Part shown: piece after piece, positions 42,795-53,365 of the stretch
Layout: the number at the start of each line of letters is the position of its first letter
Position numbering within the stretch: the stretch's first letter is position 1
Source: Rhabdophis nuchalis
Taxonomy: Eukaryota; Chordata; Lepidosauria; Squamata; Natricidae
Reading direction: 5' to 3'
Length of the DNA stretch: 64,000 nucleotides
Assembly (NCBI GenBank): GCA_039707465.1
Contig: CM077648.1
Span: 16,447,119-16,511,118 of the forward strand
Translations under genes and position numbers: made by a program
The notes under the pieces: model-generated
The model's database searches: none
Told to the model about the DNA's origin: nothing
Seen by the model: the letters and a program-made list of their open reading frames with translations, nothing else

Positions 42795-43912
42795 CCAAGA
42801 TACAATAATGCAATAGCAGAGTTGGAAGGGACCTTGTAGGTCTTCTAGTCCAACCCCCGCGTGGGCAGGAACTTTATACCATTTCAAACAAATGGCTATC
42901 TAACATCTTCTTAAAGACTTCCAGGGTTGGGGCATTCACAACTTCTGGAGGCAAGCTGTTCCAGAGGTTAATTGTTCTAACTGTCAGGAAATTTCTCCTT
43001 AGTTCTAAGTTGCTTCTCTCCTTGATTAGTTTCCACCCATTGCTTCTTGTCCTGCCCCCAGGTGCCTTGGAGAATAGTTTGACTCCCTCTTCTTTGTGGC
43101 ACCCTCTGAGATATCGGAACGCTGCTATCATGTCTCTCCTGGTCCTTCTCTTCATCAAACTAGACATACCCAGCTCCTGCAACCGTTCTTCATATGTTTT
43201 AGCCTCCAGTCCCCTAATCATCTTGGTTGCTCTTCTCTGCACTCTTTCCAGAGTCTCCACGTCTTTTCTACATCGTGGCAACCAAAACTGTATGCAGTAT
43301 TCCAAGTGTGGCCTTACCAAGGCACTATACAGTGGCATTAACACTTCACGTGATCTAGATTCTATCCCTCTGTTTATGCAGCCTAGAACTGTGTTGGCTT
43401 TTTTGGCAGCTGCTGCCCACTGCTGGCTCATATTTAAATGGTTGTCCACTAGGATTCCAAGATCCCTCTCACAGTTGCTACTATTGAGCAAGGTACCACC
43501 TATACTGTACCTGTGCATTTTGTTTTTCTTGCCTAAATGTAGAACCTTACTTTTTTCACAATTGAATTTCATTTTATTAGATAGTGCCCAATGTTCAAGT
43601 TTGTCAAGATCCTTCTGTATCTTAAGCCTATCTTCTGGAGTGTTGGCTATTCCTGCCAGCTTGGTGTCATCTGCAAATTTGATGAGTTCCCCATTTATCC
43701 CCTCATCCAAATCATTGATGAAGATGTTGAAGAGTACTGGGCCTAAAACAGAGCCTTGGGGGACTCCACTGCATACTTCCTTCCATGTAGATGCAGTTCC
43801 ATTGAGGACTACACGTTGAGTGCGGTTGGTCAGCCAGTTGCGAATCCATCTGGTGGTGATGCTGTCTAACCCACATTTTTCTACCCACAAAACCAAGAGA
43901 TGACTCCTCTTG
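42795..43912 (-). mobile_element. CR1 LINE, 3' third
   Basis: Minus strand: RT from VPQGSVLGPVLFNIFINDL to the C-terminus, then the short CR1 3' UTR ending at 42795. Truncated at the 5' end near 43912. Confidence 0.92.
42874..43896 (-). pseudogene. CR1 reverse transcriptase C-terminal part (340 codons, open)
   Basis: Opens MVLWVEKCGLDSITTRWIRN and includes the RT core FADDTKLAGI, the thumb-like GILVDNHLNMSQQW and the C-terminal LWNSLPPEVVNAPTLEVFKK. The frame is uninterrupted, which argues for a recent CR1 insertion, but the endonuclease and N-terminal RT are absent because of 5' truncation, so it is not a working gene. Confidence 0.9.
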
Positions 43913-44030
43913 GTTTTGTATCATCTCAAGACTTTAAAAAAAAAAGATTGCATTTATCAGAATAACAGACTTGGAAGGGACCTTGGAAGTCTTCTAGTCC
44001 AGCCCCCTACACAGGCAGGAAGCCCTATAC

Positions 44031-44360
44031 CAGGGATAGCTAATATTTTTGTCCTTGTGTGCTGAAAGTGTGTGTGTGTGTGTGTGTGTGCACCACACCC
44101 ACAATGTAATGACTCCTGTGCCCCATTTTGGGCCTAGCAAGCCTCCCTGAAGCCTCCTGGGATCAAAAATGGGGTGCAGGGGAGCTCCCTCCACACTCTC
44201 CCATCCCCCGTGCATGCATGCACAACCCCTTGTCCCTGCACAGTGACCCAAAAATCAGCTGGCTGGTGGGATGTGGCACACATGTGTGGTGGAGCTGAGC
44301 TGGGTGAGGGCTCACATGCCAGCAGAGAGGGCTCCACATGCCATAGGTTCACCATCATGA
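44031..44360. mobile_element. hAT element of the CAGTGATGGCGAACC type in CR1
   Basis: Starts CAGGGATAGCTAAT, ends 'aggttcaccatcatga'; flanks ccctatac / ccctctac match at 7 of 8. (GT)n at 44071-44090. Confidence 0.75.
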
Positions 44361-44549
44361 CCCTCTACTATTTCAGACAAGTGGTTGTCCAATCTCTTCT
44401 TAAAAATCTCCAACTTCTTGAGGCAAGTTGTTCCACGAATGAAGTGCTCTCACTCTCAATAAACTTCTCCTTAGTTCTAGGTTGCTTCTCTCCTTGATTA
44501 GTTTCCATCTATTGCTTCTTGTCTTGCCTTCAGGTGCTTTGGAGTATAG

Positions 44550-45127
44550 AAAGTTAGCACCCACCCCTCCTAGAAAAATGAAATAACCTGGGAAATATTG
44601 AGAAGGCACAATATTATATTTCCCTGGATCAGAAATGGAGAAACATGTTTTTAGGCAGGAAACGGACTCACTCTTAGTAGCCCCACTTTCATTAATGGAC
44701 CATTAAAATGCCCAAGCCAGACGATTCTACATAATAATACATAGTTCTGTATTAATAACTACATAGTTCCTCCCTTCAGCTCTAGGGTGATGGGATTAAG
44801 GTATGATAGTATTAGCCCTTTGCCCAACTCACCACATGGCACCTGGAAACTCAAACTTTGCCCCCTGGGAGTCTGACAACCAATCAGAATATATTTCTTA
44901 CACAGGAACAGGAAACAGAGAGGTGGGGCTGAACAGAGAGTATAAAGCCAGGAACTTTCAACCCTTCTCGCTCTTCTCTTCTTCACCCAACATCTGGAAG
45001 CATGTGATTCCCCTTTTCTGCTCAGGAGCTCAAGTCCACCATTAAACCATCTTTCCAATCAGTCTCCATGTCTCCAGTGTCTTTTTCCCCACTTGGAGCT
45101 GAACCCAGAAGGACATTTCTTCCATCA
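44550..45127 (+). repeat. LTR-like insertion in CR1
   Basis: Bounded by ggagtatag and ggagaatag, parts of the CR1 target repeated on both sides (8 of 9 identical). Inside are 'accaatcagaatat' (CAAT-like), 'agagtataaagcc' (TATA box near 44948) and 'attaaacc' (weak poly(A) signal) in promoter-like order. TG...CA ends are not clear, so it may be a solo LTR of an endogenous retrovirus with decayed ends. Confidence 0.5.
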
Positions 45128-45270
45128 GGAGAATAGACTAACCCCCTTTTCTTTGTAGCAACACCTTATTGAATTTAAACTTACTGGATTTAAAATGATA
45201 CCATTTCACACATGGTACAGCTCTGTGTGCACTTTCCCAGTAATTAAATACATTTTTTGTTAGGAACGAA

Positions 45271-45622
45271 TGTTGGGTTGGCAATATATAAACCATGATA
45301 GCAATACTGTCTCTTTAACTTTAACTACTGCAGTAAATGTGATTGGCTGCTGTTTCCTCAAGCGGCCATAAGAGGGAGCAAGTATTACTATTACATGCTG
45401 ATTGTTAGATGATGGCTCTTGTGTATGTCGAGTATTGATCAGCGTGGATAATTGTGAGTTGTGCAACTGTTAGCCAACTTTGAGTACTAAACTGTTTATA
45501 TGATTTAGGACTACTTCTCATCTGTGTATGAAGTTTCTATACCTTTATTTTTCTATGGAAGTAAACACCTATTTGTTTTACAATTCATTGTCTGTGACTG
45601 CTAGTGTGGGTGTCCAGCAACA
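45271..45622 (+). repeat. Solo LTR, TGTTGGGT family, copy 1
   Basis: Starts TGTTGGGTTGGCAATATAT and ends GTCCAGCAACA. The first 30 bp match the reverse complement of the right end of 46755-47155. A TATA-like AATATATAAA lies at the 5' end, unusually close to the terminus. No target duplication is seen. Confidence 0.55.
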
Positions 45623-46349
45623 TCTCTCTACGTTTTGCTGCACGCCTTTGGTATGCTAACAGGGATTTCCCTAACATTTTTGCAAGCACAATTTCTAACC
45701 AGCACATCTCTATGTGATTTTCACGAATATGCCTTCTTTCCTTTAAAGGTATATGCATTTTTGTGTGCATTTTATAATGCACACAAAACTCATCCCCCCA
45801 AAAATCAGATGAGGTTTTGAAGGCCACCTATGCTGCAGAAGTTCAGAAGTAAGAAAATGCAAAAGCTTACATTAAAATAAGAAGTGAGCAATTTTGCCTC
45901 CCGCCAGCATAGCTCCAGACTCCAGAGCTCCATCACACTATTTCTCCCGGGAGGTGTTTGAGGCAGGAATGAAGTTGCTTCAGCAGCGCCTCCTGTGTCA
46001 TAAATCCTGCTTCCTGGGATGCACCCAATCTGGCATTGCATTCCTCTGCTGTGCAAGTTATTATAATGGTATATTTTCTCTCTCCATGGTTTTATCATTG
46101 AAGAGACTATCTGATGCTGACTATGAAATAACTGGGGAGAGCATTCTGCTGACCTCAAGCTGCTTTTTCTATTTTTAGGAAGTTAACAAGAAAATAGATC
46201 AATTTCACACGTTTTTGTTAAGATATGCAAATAAGACATTTGGGTAGGAAAAAAAGACGTAGCTGTATAATATCAAGCCAGACGATGGGTAATTTGTGGT
46301 TGCTGTTTGGGATTTTTTGGTTGGGGAAATTTGTGAGGTTTTCTGAGGT
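45623..46349. other. MMRN1 intron, no recognisable feature
   Basis: Nothing supported. Confidence 0.3.
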
Positions 46350-46357
46350 CCATAGGA

Positions 46358-46692
46358 CCATGATGGCGAACCTATGGCATGGGTGCCACAGGCAGCATGC
46401 GGAACCATTTCTTAGGGCACGTGAGGCGTTGCCCTGTCAGCTCCAGCGCCCTTGTGTTTAGGCCTTCTTTTGAGGCCGTTTTTCATCCTCTGGAGGCCTC
46501 AGGGTGGGGGGAAAGGCTGTTTTCACCCTCTCCAGGCTCCTAGAAAGCCTCTGGAGACTGGGAAGGGCGAAAAAAGCACGCCAAAAGCAGGGGTTTGTGC
46601 ACATAGGATTATGGGTGTGGCATGCCCATGCATGACCCCCCTATGCTCCCCCCGCTTTTGGCATGCGAGCCAAAAAAGGTTAGCCATCACTG
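46358..46692. mobile_element. hAT element of the CAGTGATGGCGAACC type
   Basis: Starts CCATGATGGCGAACC, ends GGTTAGCCATCACTG, with a perfect target duplication ccatagga (46350-46357, 46693-46700). Confidence 0.9.
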
Positions 46693-46709
46693 CCATAGGA
46701 TATACACTG

Positions 46710-47387
46710 CAGTGGTGGTTTACCACTGGTACCCCCTGCTATGGGCGTACCACTTGTTGGGGACATCTCCTTTAGGAGACAGAAAGTTGTGCAGCGGAAT
46801 GTGCAGCTTGAGAAACGTTGCTAGTAGACACACGGATAGAATCTCAGACACTGATAGTAAAAACAAGTAGCTTTACTTGTGATGTAAAACTATACTACTG
46901 CTTCACAAGCAGTGGTAGTAGATATTGACTCAAATACAGTCCTTAACTTACAAACAATTGCTTACAGTTGCAATCCACGATTCTTCCTTGTTCAGTCAGT
47001 CAATCAATCAGTCAGTCACAGCGAGCAGAGAGAGAAAGAGAGCTCTCCTGGCTTCCTCTTATTGCTGAGTTAATGACAGCTGCTAATTACATTCAAGCAT
47101 TTTAAGTAACAAAGATCATTTCTTATCATGGCTTATATATATTGCCTACCCAACACTAGGAGCACCAGTTACTGTTCCGGTACGGTGCTCCGGAGGGCCC
47201 ACCCGCTCTCCTTATCTGTATTTGTCCCAACCAGGCCAGTTGCACATGCACATGGAGCATACGCACCGTATGCGTATCTGTGCGACTCTCCGCTGAGCAG
47301 CTGGAGCGTTGTGGGCAGTGGGTACATGGTGGACACCCAGTCCTGTTGCAGTGTACCGGTTGCAACAGGATCCAGAACCCACCACTG
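46710..47387. mobile_element. hAT-like element, CAGTGGTGGG family, carrying an LTR
   Basis: Starts CAGTGGTGGTTTACC and ends CCAGAACCCACCACTG. Perfect target duplication atacactg (46702-46709, 47388-47395). It begins ten bases after the end of the preceding hAT copy and has been enlarged by the LTR at 46755-47155. Confidence 0.88.
46755..47155 (-). repeat. Solo LTR, TGTTGGGT family, copy 2 (antisense)
   Basis: On the minus strand: TGTTGGGTAGGCAATATATA at 47155 to CCCCAACA at 46755, so the ends are TGTTGGG...CCCAACA. Inverted relative to copy 1. No target duplication visible. Confidence 0.6.
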
Positions 47388-47493
47388 ATACACTGATATC
47401 ACTATGAGTGTTAGAGACCACCATTATCAGATGACCTGTTCTGGGGAGCGTTGATTAGGTTTAAGAGTTGGTGTCATTACAGAGACTCTGTAC

Positions 47494-47784
47494 CAGTGGT
47501 GGGTTCCTACTGGTACAGACTGGTTTGGCCGAACTGGTAGTGGTTTCCTAGCCTGAGTTTCTGGAACTGGCAGCGACCCAGGCCTGCCATGCACCCGAAC
47601 CAGTTCCCCGGGTGGCGCCATAGATGCCACTATCTTGGTTTTTGGATTCTGTGCATGCGGCGCAGAACCATTTTTATTGCACTGTGCATGCACACCCAGC
47701 ATGTATTTTAACTTTTGTATTTTCTGTTTTTACTGTGGTTGTTCACCGCCTTGAGTCCCGAGAGGGAGAAGGGCGGTATATAAA

Positions 47785-47821
<37 letters not shown>

Positions 47822-47894
47822 AATAATGTATTAAATACGCTTGCAGCGCCCCCTCAAGCAAACCAGCAGTAGTGATTGCCGGAATCCACCCCTG
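47494..47894. mobile_element. hAT-like element, CAGTGGTGGG family, with nested LINE end
   Basis: Starts CAGTGGTGGGTTCCTAC and ends GGAATCCACCCCTG; flanks ctctgtac / ctctatac (7 of 8). A LINE 3' end with 'accgccttgagtcccgagag' and an (AAAT)n tail sits at 47704-47825. Confidence 0.85.
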
Positions 47895-47903
47895 CTCTAT
47901 ACC

Positions 47904-48295
47904 ACTATCTCACCCTTGATTTTGACCCCAAGTTTTGAAAATAATAATAATACGAAATCCAACGTTTAGCTACTGATTTTGTTGGTGCAACCTAAGAATG
48001 CCACTAAAATAGGTCTCAAGTCCCTCTGGCTATTTTGGGGAGCATGGCTCCCAGGCAGAAAGCTTTTCTGCCTTTTTATATTTGTCCTTGTAACTTGGAG
48101 ATCCTAAAAATTGATGGAGTATTATCTAAATTAGGTAACGACAGCTTACTGAGCAGGTCAAGCTAAACAGTAGAAGCAACACATTCAGATATGACTTCCT
48201 GCAATGAGGATCCTGCTACTTTTCAATCTTGATTCCCCAGGTTTGGTCTCTTCCCATCTAGGTTGACCTCACCCAAGTTTTTTTTTTTTTTGGCA
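47904..48295. other. MMRN1 intron, no recognisable feature
   Basis: Nothing supported. Confidence 0.3.
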
Positions 48296-48965
48296 GGTCT
48301 ATTCCATTTTACTGCCACCCTTTTAAAGCATGCTGTCTGCCACATCCTGCCAGAGGATGACCAATGGACAGGCACCTTATCATTCCTGCTTGAAGTCTGT
48401 CAAACATAGCAACAACAACAACAATTCGAATTATATACCACTTCCCAGAGCTTTACATCCCCCTCTAAGCCATTTGCAGTGTCAGCATACTGCCACAACA
48501 ATCTAGGTCCTCATTTTACAGACCTCAGAAGGACGGAAGGTCTATTCCAGAGGTCTGCAAAGTCGGCTCTTTTAAGACTGGTGGACTTCACCTCCCAGAG
48601 CATAGCTGGCTGGGGAACTCTGGGAGTTGAAGTCCACCAGTCTTAAAAGAGCCGACTTTGCAGACCCCTGGTCTATCCCATTTCCCCTTCATCCCTCTTA
48701 AGCCTACTGTCTGTCACATCTTGCTTGAGGTCTGTCAAGCATAGCAGCAGCACTTACACTTACACAGTGCTCCACAATGCTTCCCAGCATTCTCCAAGTG
48801 GTTTACAGAGTCAGCCTATTGCCCCCAACAATCTGGGACCTCATTTTACTGACCTCAGAAGGATGAAAGGTTGAGTCAACCTTGAACCCCATCAGGACCG
48901 AACTCCTGGCTGTGGGCAGACTTAGCCTGCCGTCCTGCACTCTTACCACTGCGCCACCACAGCTC
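48296..48965 (-). mobile_element. Two antisense tRNA-type SINE copies in a local duplication
   Basis: 48405-48540 and 48743-48965 both contain 'acctcagaaggA' and 'cctcattttac', the reverse complement of the SINE at 29099. Upstream parts also repeat: 'tctattccattttactgcca' at 48298 against 'tctatcccatttccccttca' at 48672, and 'gtctgtcaaacatagcaaca' against 'gtctgtcaagcatagcagca'. So a unit larger than the SINE was duplicated. The second copy ends at the tRNA-like 'gcgccaccacagctc'. Confidence 0.65.
48548..48670. mobile_element. Palindromic hAT MITE, copy 2
   Basis: CAGAGGTCTGCAAAG to CTTTGCAGACCCCTG, near-perfect hairpin. Flanks gtctattc / gtctatcc (7 of 8). Confidence 0.88.
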
Positions 48966-49037
48966 CTAACATCAGCGACTTCTAAATGTTAGAGAGAAAA
49001 TGTTCATTTCTCAGGACCTAACCTATTCCATCTAGGT

Positions 49038-49197
49038 CAGGGGTCTCCAACCTTGGCATATATCCAATTTGACTAACCCCTGAGTCAACCCAACCTTGGC
49101 AATTTATGGACTTGGACTCCCAGAGTTCCTCAGCCAGCCAAGAACTCTGGGAGTTGAAGTCCACAAGTCTTAAAGTTGCCAAGGTCTCAGACCCCTG
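49038..49197. mobile_element. Palindromic hAT MITE, copy 3
   Basis: CAGGGGTCTCCAACCTTGG to CCAAGGTCTCAGACCCCTG with a ~45-bp extra segment in the left arm. Flanks atctaggt / atctagat (7 of 8). Confidence 0.85.
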
Positions 49198-49402
49198 ATC
49201 TAGATAACACCTTTGAGGTCTACCATTGAACGACGTAGCACAAAAACAACCAAGTGGAACTTAGAAAGAGAACCATGGAGTTTTGGATTGACTTATTTCC
49301 TGAATGTATTTTCAATGCTAGCCTTATGTTTGTTTGGATATTGTGTGTTATAGCTTACATTTAAAAGATGATCATCAATGAAACTATCAAGAAGAGTTAA
49401 AA

Positions 49403-49532
49403 CAGTGTTTCTCAACCTTGGTGACTTTAAGTCCTGTGGACCTCAACTCCCAGAATCCCCTAGCCAGCTGGCTGGGGAATTCTGGGAGTTGAAGTCCACA
49501 GGACTTAAAGTCGCCAAGGTTGAGAAACACTG
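49403..49532. mobile_element. Palindromic hAT MITE, copy 4
   Basis: CAGTGTTTCTCAACC to GGTTGAGAAACACTG; flanks agttaaaa / agttaata (7 of 8). Same centre ('agccagctggct') as copies 1, 5 and 6 but different outer ends, so a second subfamily. Confidence 0.88.
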
Positions 49533-49539
49533 AGTTAAT

Positions 49540-50234
49540 ATATGTCAGGGATTGTATGGGAACCGTTGTATTTTTCAAAGCAAGCCAGCTCACTAATTTA
49601 ATGCGGAAGAGGCTGCATGTGATTGACTGACTGGGGGGCAGAGGAATGTCATTGCCATGCTGGTGAATATATTTGGGAACAAAAGAATGGTAAGCGAAGG
49701 AATAAAGGATATCCATCAGGTGTCCTTTATCAGCAGAAAGTAACCTATTCCTCCAATCATAGATTATATCTGCTTGCTGCCACCTGATAAATCCTACGTA
49801 ATTAACTGGGATGAATGCTTAAATCCTGTTGACAGCTATGGCCGTCTGAAGATAACATAGCTGCTGAATGTGTAGCTTTCAGTTTATATTGTACTGGTAA
49901 GTATTGCCACAATAATGCTTTAAGGGTGGCTAGATCACACGTACGTTTATGGAGTGCTTCGTTATTGTTTCCATAATTACACATGAAGGTTTTTTTTTTT
50001 TTTTAAAAATGTAAAGCCTTTGATGTGCCTTGACCGGTCTGCCCATTCTTAAATAGAAGGATCACATTTTCTAGGTTAACTTTCTTGTGATTGGGAGTTG
50101 AATTTTGGTCCCTTCCCTTCATCCTTCCCTTCTTCTGTCTTGCTTAGCAATGGAAAATTTGGGCTCAATTGTAGTCGTAGGTCGAGGACTACCAGTAGTA
50201 AGAACTGAAATACACCTTTGGTTTTCATCACTGT
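49540..50234. other. MMRN1 intron, one MITE remnant
   Basis: 50156-50196 ('ggctcaattgtagtcgtagg', 'gaggactacc') is a terminus of the CAGGTAGTCC MITE family. Otherwise no feature. Confidence 0.45.
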
Positions 50235-50392
50235 GCAGAATGGAATAGAATAGAATAAATATGTTGGAAGGGACCATTCCTTTGGAAGAATTCCTTTGGA
50301 GGTCTTCTTGTCCAGCCCCCTGCTCAAGCAGGAGAGCTGATACCATTTCAGATAAGTGACTCTTAAAAACCTTCAGTGATGGAGCGCCCACA
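50235..50392 (-). mobile_element. CR1 LINE 3' end fragment (antisense)
   Basis: 'atgttggaagggaccatt', 'ccagccccctgctcaagcag' and 'gatggagcgcccaca' are the CR1 3' region, with a short internal duplication of 'cctttggaagaatt'. Confidence 0.75.
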
Positions 50393-50456
50393 GATCAGTA
50401 GCAAAAAACCAACAACAACCCATCTCAGCTTATTTTGTTTAAAAGTAAAATGATGG

Positions 50457-50458
50457 AG

Positions 50459-50502
<44 letters not shown>

Positions 50503-50812
50503 GGAGACACACACACACACACACAGAAACAAAGAGAAAGAGAGACAGAGAGAGACAGAGAGACAGAGAGAGACAGAGAGAGAGTGACAGAGAGACAGAG
50601 GGAGAGACAGAGAGAAACAAAGAGAAAGAGAGAGAGACAGAGATAAATAGATAGATAGATAGATAGATAGATAGAGACACAGAGAGAGAGAGAGAGAGAC
50701 AGAGAGAGACAGAGAGACAGAGAGAGACAGAAACAAAGAGAGAGAGACACACAGAGAGACAGAGAGAGAGAGAGACAGAGAGAGACAGGGAGAGACACAT
50801 ACACACATACAC

Positions 50813-50843
<31 letters not shown>

Positions 50844-50845
50844 AA
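50457..50845. repeat. GA-rich compound microsatellite
   Basis: (GA)n mixed with GACA, (CA)n and a (GATA)n core at 50645-50675, nearly 390 bp of repeat with period-like phrases 'gagagacagag'. Open frames on it are artefacts. Confidence 0.95.
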
Positions 50846-51813
50846 TTCTAACACTCATATTCCAATCATGCTAAAGTTACATCCACCTTTGAATGTGTCA
50901 AAAGCAGAAATATCGATTGAGCCCGAAGTGCCGATATCCTTTGCAAGACTCTTTGATCTGACGGGTTATAAGACAAACTAGTTTTTTAGAACCAGATCCT
51001 GATATTAAGCAGGCTTTTCTGCACAAAATAGCATTAGGAGTCAGAAATCATGTCAAGCAAGTGACAATCCTCTGCTCCCTCCTTTTTCTTCTTCTTGGCA
51101 ACCTGGTGACCCCTGCAGGCATTTATCTGCAAATAGCAGCAAGCCCACTGGATCTGTTGAAGCCAAGATAAGAGAGAGAGGGGGGGAGGATACTGAGTGA
51201 GTCCCACTCTTTTTCCTTAATCCTTTTGTACTTCAAGAAACCTTTCAGACTCAAATTCCGTTTAAGACCGCAGCTGAGGTCCATGATGATTCCCCCCTCC
51301 CTTCCCTTCCCTTACTGTCCTCATTTTCTTATTGTGCTGTTCGCTCCTTCCCGAATCTCCAGGATGGATTCGCTAGACTCTTAACTCTACATGAAGTCAT
51401 ATATTAATGCAGACATTCCGGGTTTCTGGAATAACTAGGACTGTCTCTCGGGACTTGCCATAAACGACAGAAGACTCCCCAAAGATTTCAAAACATTTCT
51501 GGCTTTGCTGTGGCTCCCGACAAAAGGGAGAAAAGGAAAGAAAAGAATAAAAGAAAAGAGAGAAAGGTCATTGGGTATTTAGGGAACCGCGGGACATGTT
51601 GGTTGGGGGGTGTTTACCCTTGCAGGGGGGCCATGTCCAACGGTAACCTTTAAGAGAGAGAGAGAAAAAGAGGCAGAGTAAATAGAAGTGTTTCCAGGGG
51701 TGGAATTCCAGGGTCACAATAGTAGACTTCTTTTGCTCGAGATGGATGACCTCACCCCGCTCAATTCATGGGGCTGTTTTCCACCTGTGATGCCTGACTG
51801 ACGAGATGCTTTT
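50846..51813. other. MMRN1 intron, no recognisable feature
   Basis: About 1 kb of mixed sequence; nothing supported. Confidence 0.4.
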
Positions 51814-51830
51814 CTGAAGAGAAGAATATT

Positions 51831-52501
51831 CTTTTGAAAAAGTTTTATTGGGTTTTACAAATTTTATAAAAATAGGATAAGGGAATATAAGGAATTACAA
51901 AGACATTTTGAGAACCTCTATGTCGGAGGTGTCGGCCCCCTCCAAGGCTTCATAAAAAAAAAAAGATAAGAAAATAAAATTTTCATTGTTTCTACAAAGT
52001 GGAACAAGATACAAATATTTCATTTTAAAATCTATGCAATCAATCATTTGTAAACATCCAAATAAGAGTTGTACTATACAGAAATAAAGTCGCTTGTGAG
52101 ATCTAAGTCTTTTGGCAATTGTATCTTCCTCTCCCTGACCTCCAGTGGGCAGAGCCGTGGCCCCCTCCGCTCCCCCATTTTCGTCCTCCAGGATTGAGGA
52201 GTATTTTTAAAGAAAGGCTTCCGCCTCTGCAATTGTTTTAATTCTTACTCTTCCCCCCTCCCAGAACACCAACATTCCCTCGGGCATCACCCACTTGAAC
52301 CACACCCCCTTTTTGAATAATCTTTTTGATAAGAAGGAATATTTCCTCCTTATCTCTCTAATCTTTTTCGGGATCTGTTTCAAGATGGCAATCTCATTCT
52401 GTTGATAAATTAAAGGACCGTCTCTCTGTGCTCTCAGGATCCCCTCCCTTGTTGACCTTCTTACAAATTTAATATGTATCTCTCTGGGTACTTCATTTAT
52501 C
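51831..52501 (-). mobile_element. HAL1-like retrocopy: L1 ORF1 C-terminal part plus 3' UTR
   Basis: A perfect 17-bp direct repeat ctgaagagaagaatatt flanks it (51814-51830, 52502-52518), the mark of L1-type retrotransposition. On the minus strand the first ~265 nt read INEVPREIHIKFVRRSTREG, then ILKQIPKKIREIRRKYSF, KKGVWFKWVMPEGMLVFW and EGGRVRIKTIAEAEAFL followed by TAA. This resembles the C-terminal domain of L1 ORF1p. After that come only about 400 nt and an AATAAA near the 3' end (about 51851), with no ORF2. That matches a half-L1 (HAL1) or an RNA with ORF2 deleted; 5' truncation explains the missing N-terminus. Confidence 0.7.
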
Positions 52502-52668
52502 CTGAAGAGAAGAATATTGACAGGTCAATAGAAGAGAATATATTTCGTCCACTTATTTATTTATCTCGTGGGTCAAACATGTAGGAGATAACAGGTCTAC
52601 GTATAAACATGGACATGAACACAGGAAATGGGTACGAATAAACGGGGACAATAAGACAGGGACGGTAG

Positions 52669-52985
52669 CGGTGGTGGGATTCAAATAATTTAACAACCAA
52701 GTCTCTGCCCTAATGACCAGCTGGTTAGGCATGGCTCGGTTGTCATGTGACGGGGTGGGTGTGGCCAACTCAACATCACTCAGGTCGATGGGCGCTTCGC
52801 CTTAGCTGTGAAAATGTAATAAGGGTTAACCAGAGAGGCAGTGTAAGCAGGGCAATAAAGATTAGTCTGGAAACAACACCAGAATGTTTTCTTCTTGCCT
52901 TTCTTACAGGATTAACCCTGTAAAGTAGAAAAAAAACAAAAGGAGATTTCTTCCAACAACCGGTCCTCCATTGAATCAAATGTGC
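52669..52985. mobile_element. hAT-like element, second internal family
   Basis: 'gcggtggtgggattcaaata' start, and an internal 'ttacaggattaaccctgtaa' palindrome followed by 'caacaaccggtcctccatt'. The internal block 'aacaacaccagaatgttttc' is the reverse complement of sequence at the right edge of the window (63960-64000). Confidence 0.6.
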
Positions 52986-53029
52986 TTTAATTGACAGAGT
53001 AATAATTTAGTATCGTCACTGAACAATTA

Positions 53030-53363
53030 CCGTATTTTTGGAGTATAAGATGCACCTCTTTCCCTCCCAAAAGAGGGTGAAAATCTGGGTGCATCTTATA
53101 CACTGAATACAGCATTTTTGGCGTCCTGAAACCCCGCCCCTTTGTAAAAATGTCCATGCATACCTTTAGGAGACTTCCAGAGTGCTCTTGGGGACTGGGG
53201 AGTGCAAAAATGAGCGAAAAACAGGCTGTTTTCTGCTCCTTCCCCCCCAGCCCCCAGGAGCACTCTACAAGCCTCCTAAAGGCTATGCATGCCCCCCTTT
53301 TTTTGACAAAAAACAGGTTCAGTTTTGCGATATGGGAGGTCTGCAGAATGCCGAAAAATACAG
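53030..53363. mobile_element. TA-flanked TIR element, CCGTATTTTTGG family
   Basis: 'ccgtatttttggagtataag' to 'ccgaaaaatacag', bordered by TA on both sides. Shares 'gaaaccccgccccttt' and 'cactctacaagcctcc' with the 36363-37342 copy. Confidence 0.8.
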
Positions 53364-53365
53364 TA

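Larger units (their letters stand above)
43955..45190 (-). mobile_element. CR1 LINE 3' fragment, split twice
   Basis: Pieces at 43955-44030 ('cagaataacagacttggaag'), 44361-44549 ('aagtggttgtccaatctctt' to 'ttcaggtgctttggagtata') and 45128 onward ('gaatagactaacccccttt') are collinear parts of one CR1 end. A hAT element and an LTR-like sequence separate them. Confidence 0.8.

Noticed and set aside
50363..50858. Three long minus-strand frames rich in Ser, Leu, Cys and Val
   Set aside because: Produced by (GA)n/(GACA)n repeat DNA.
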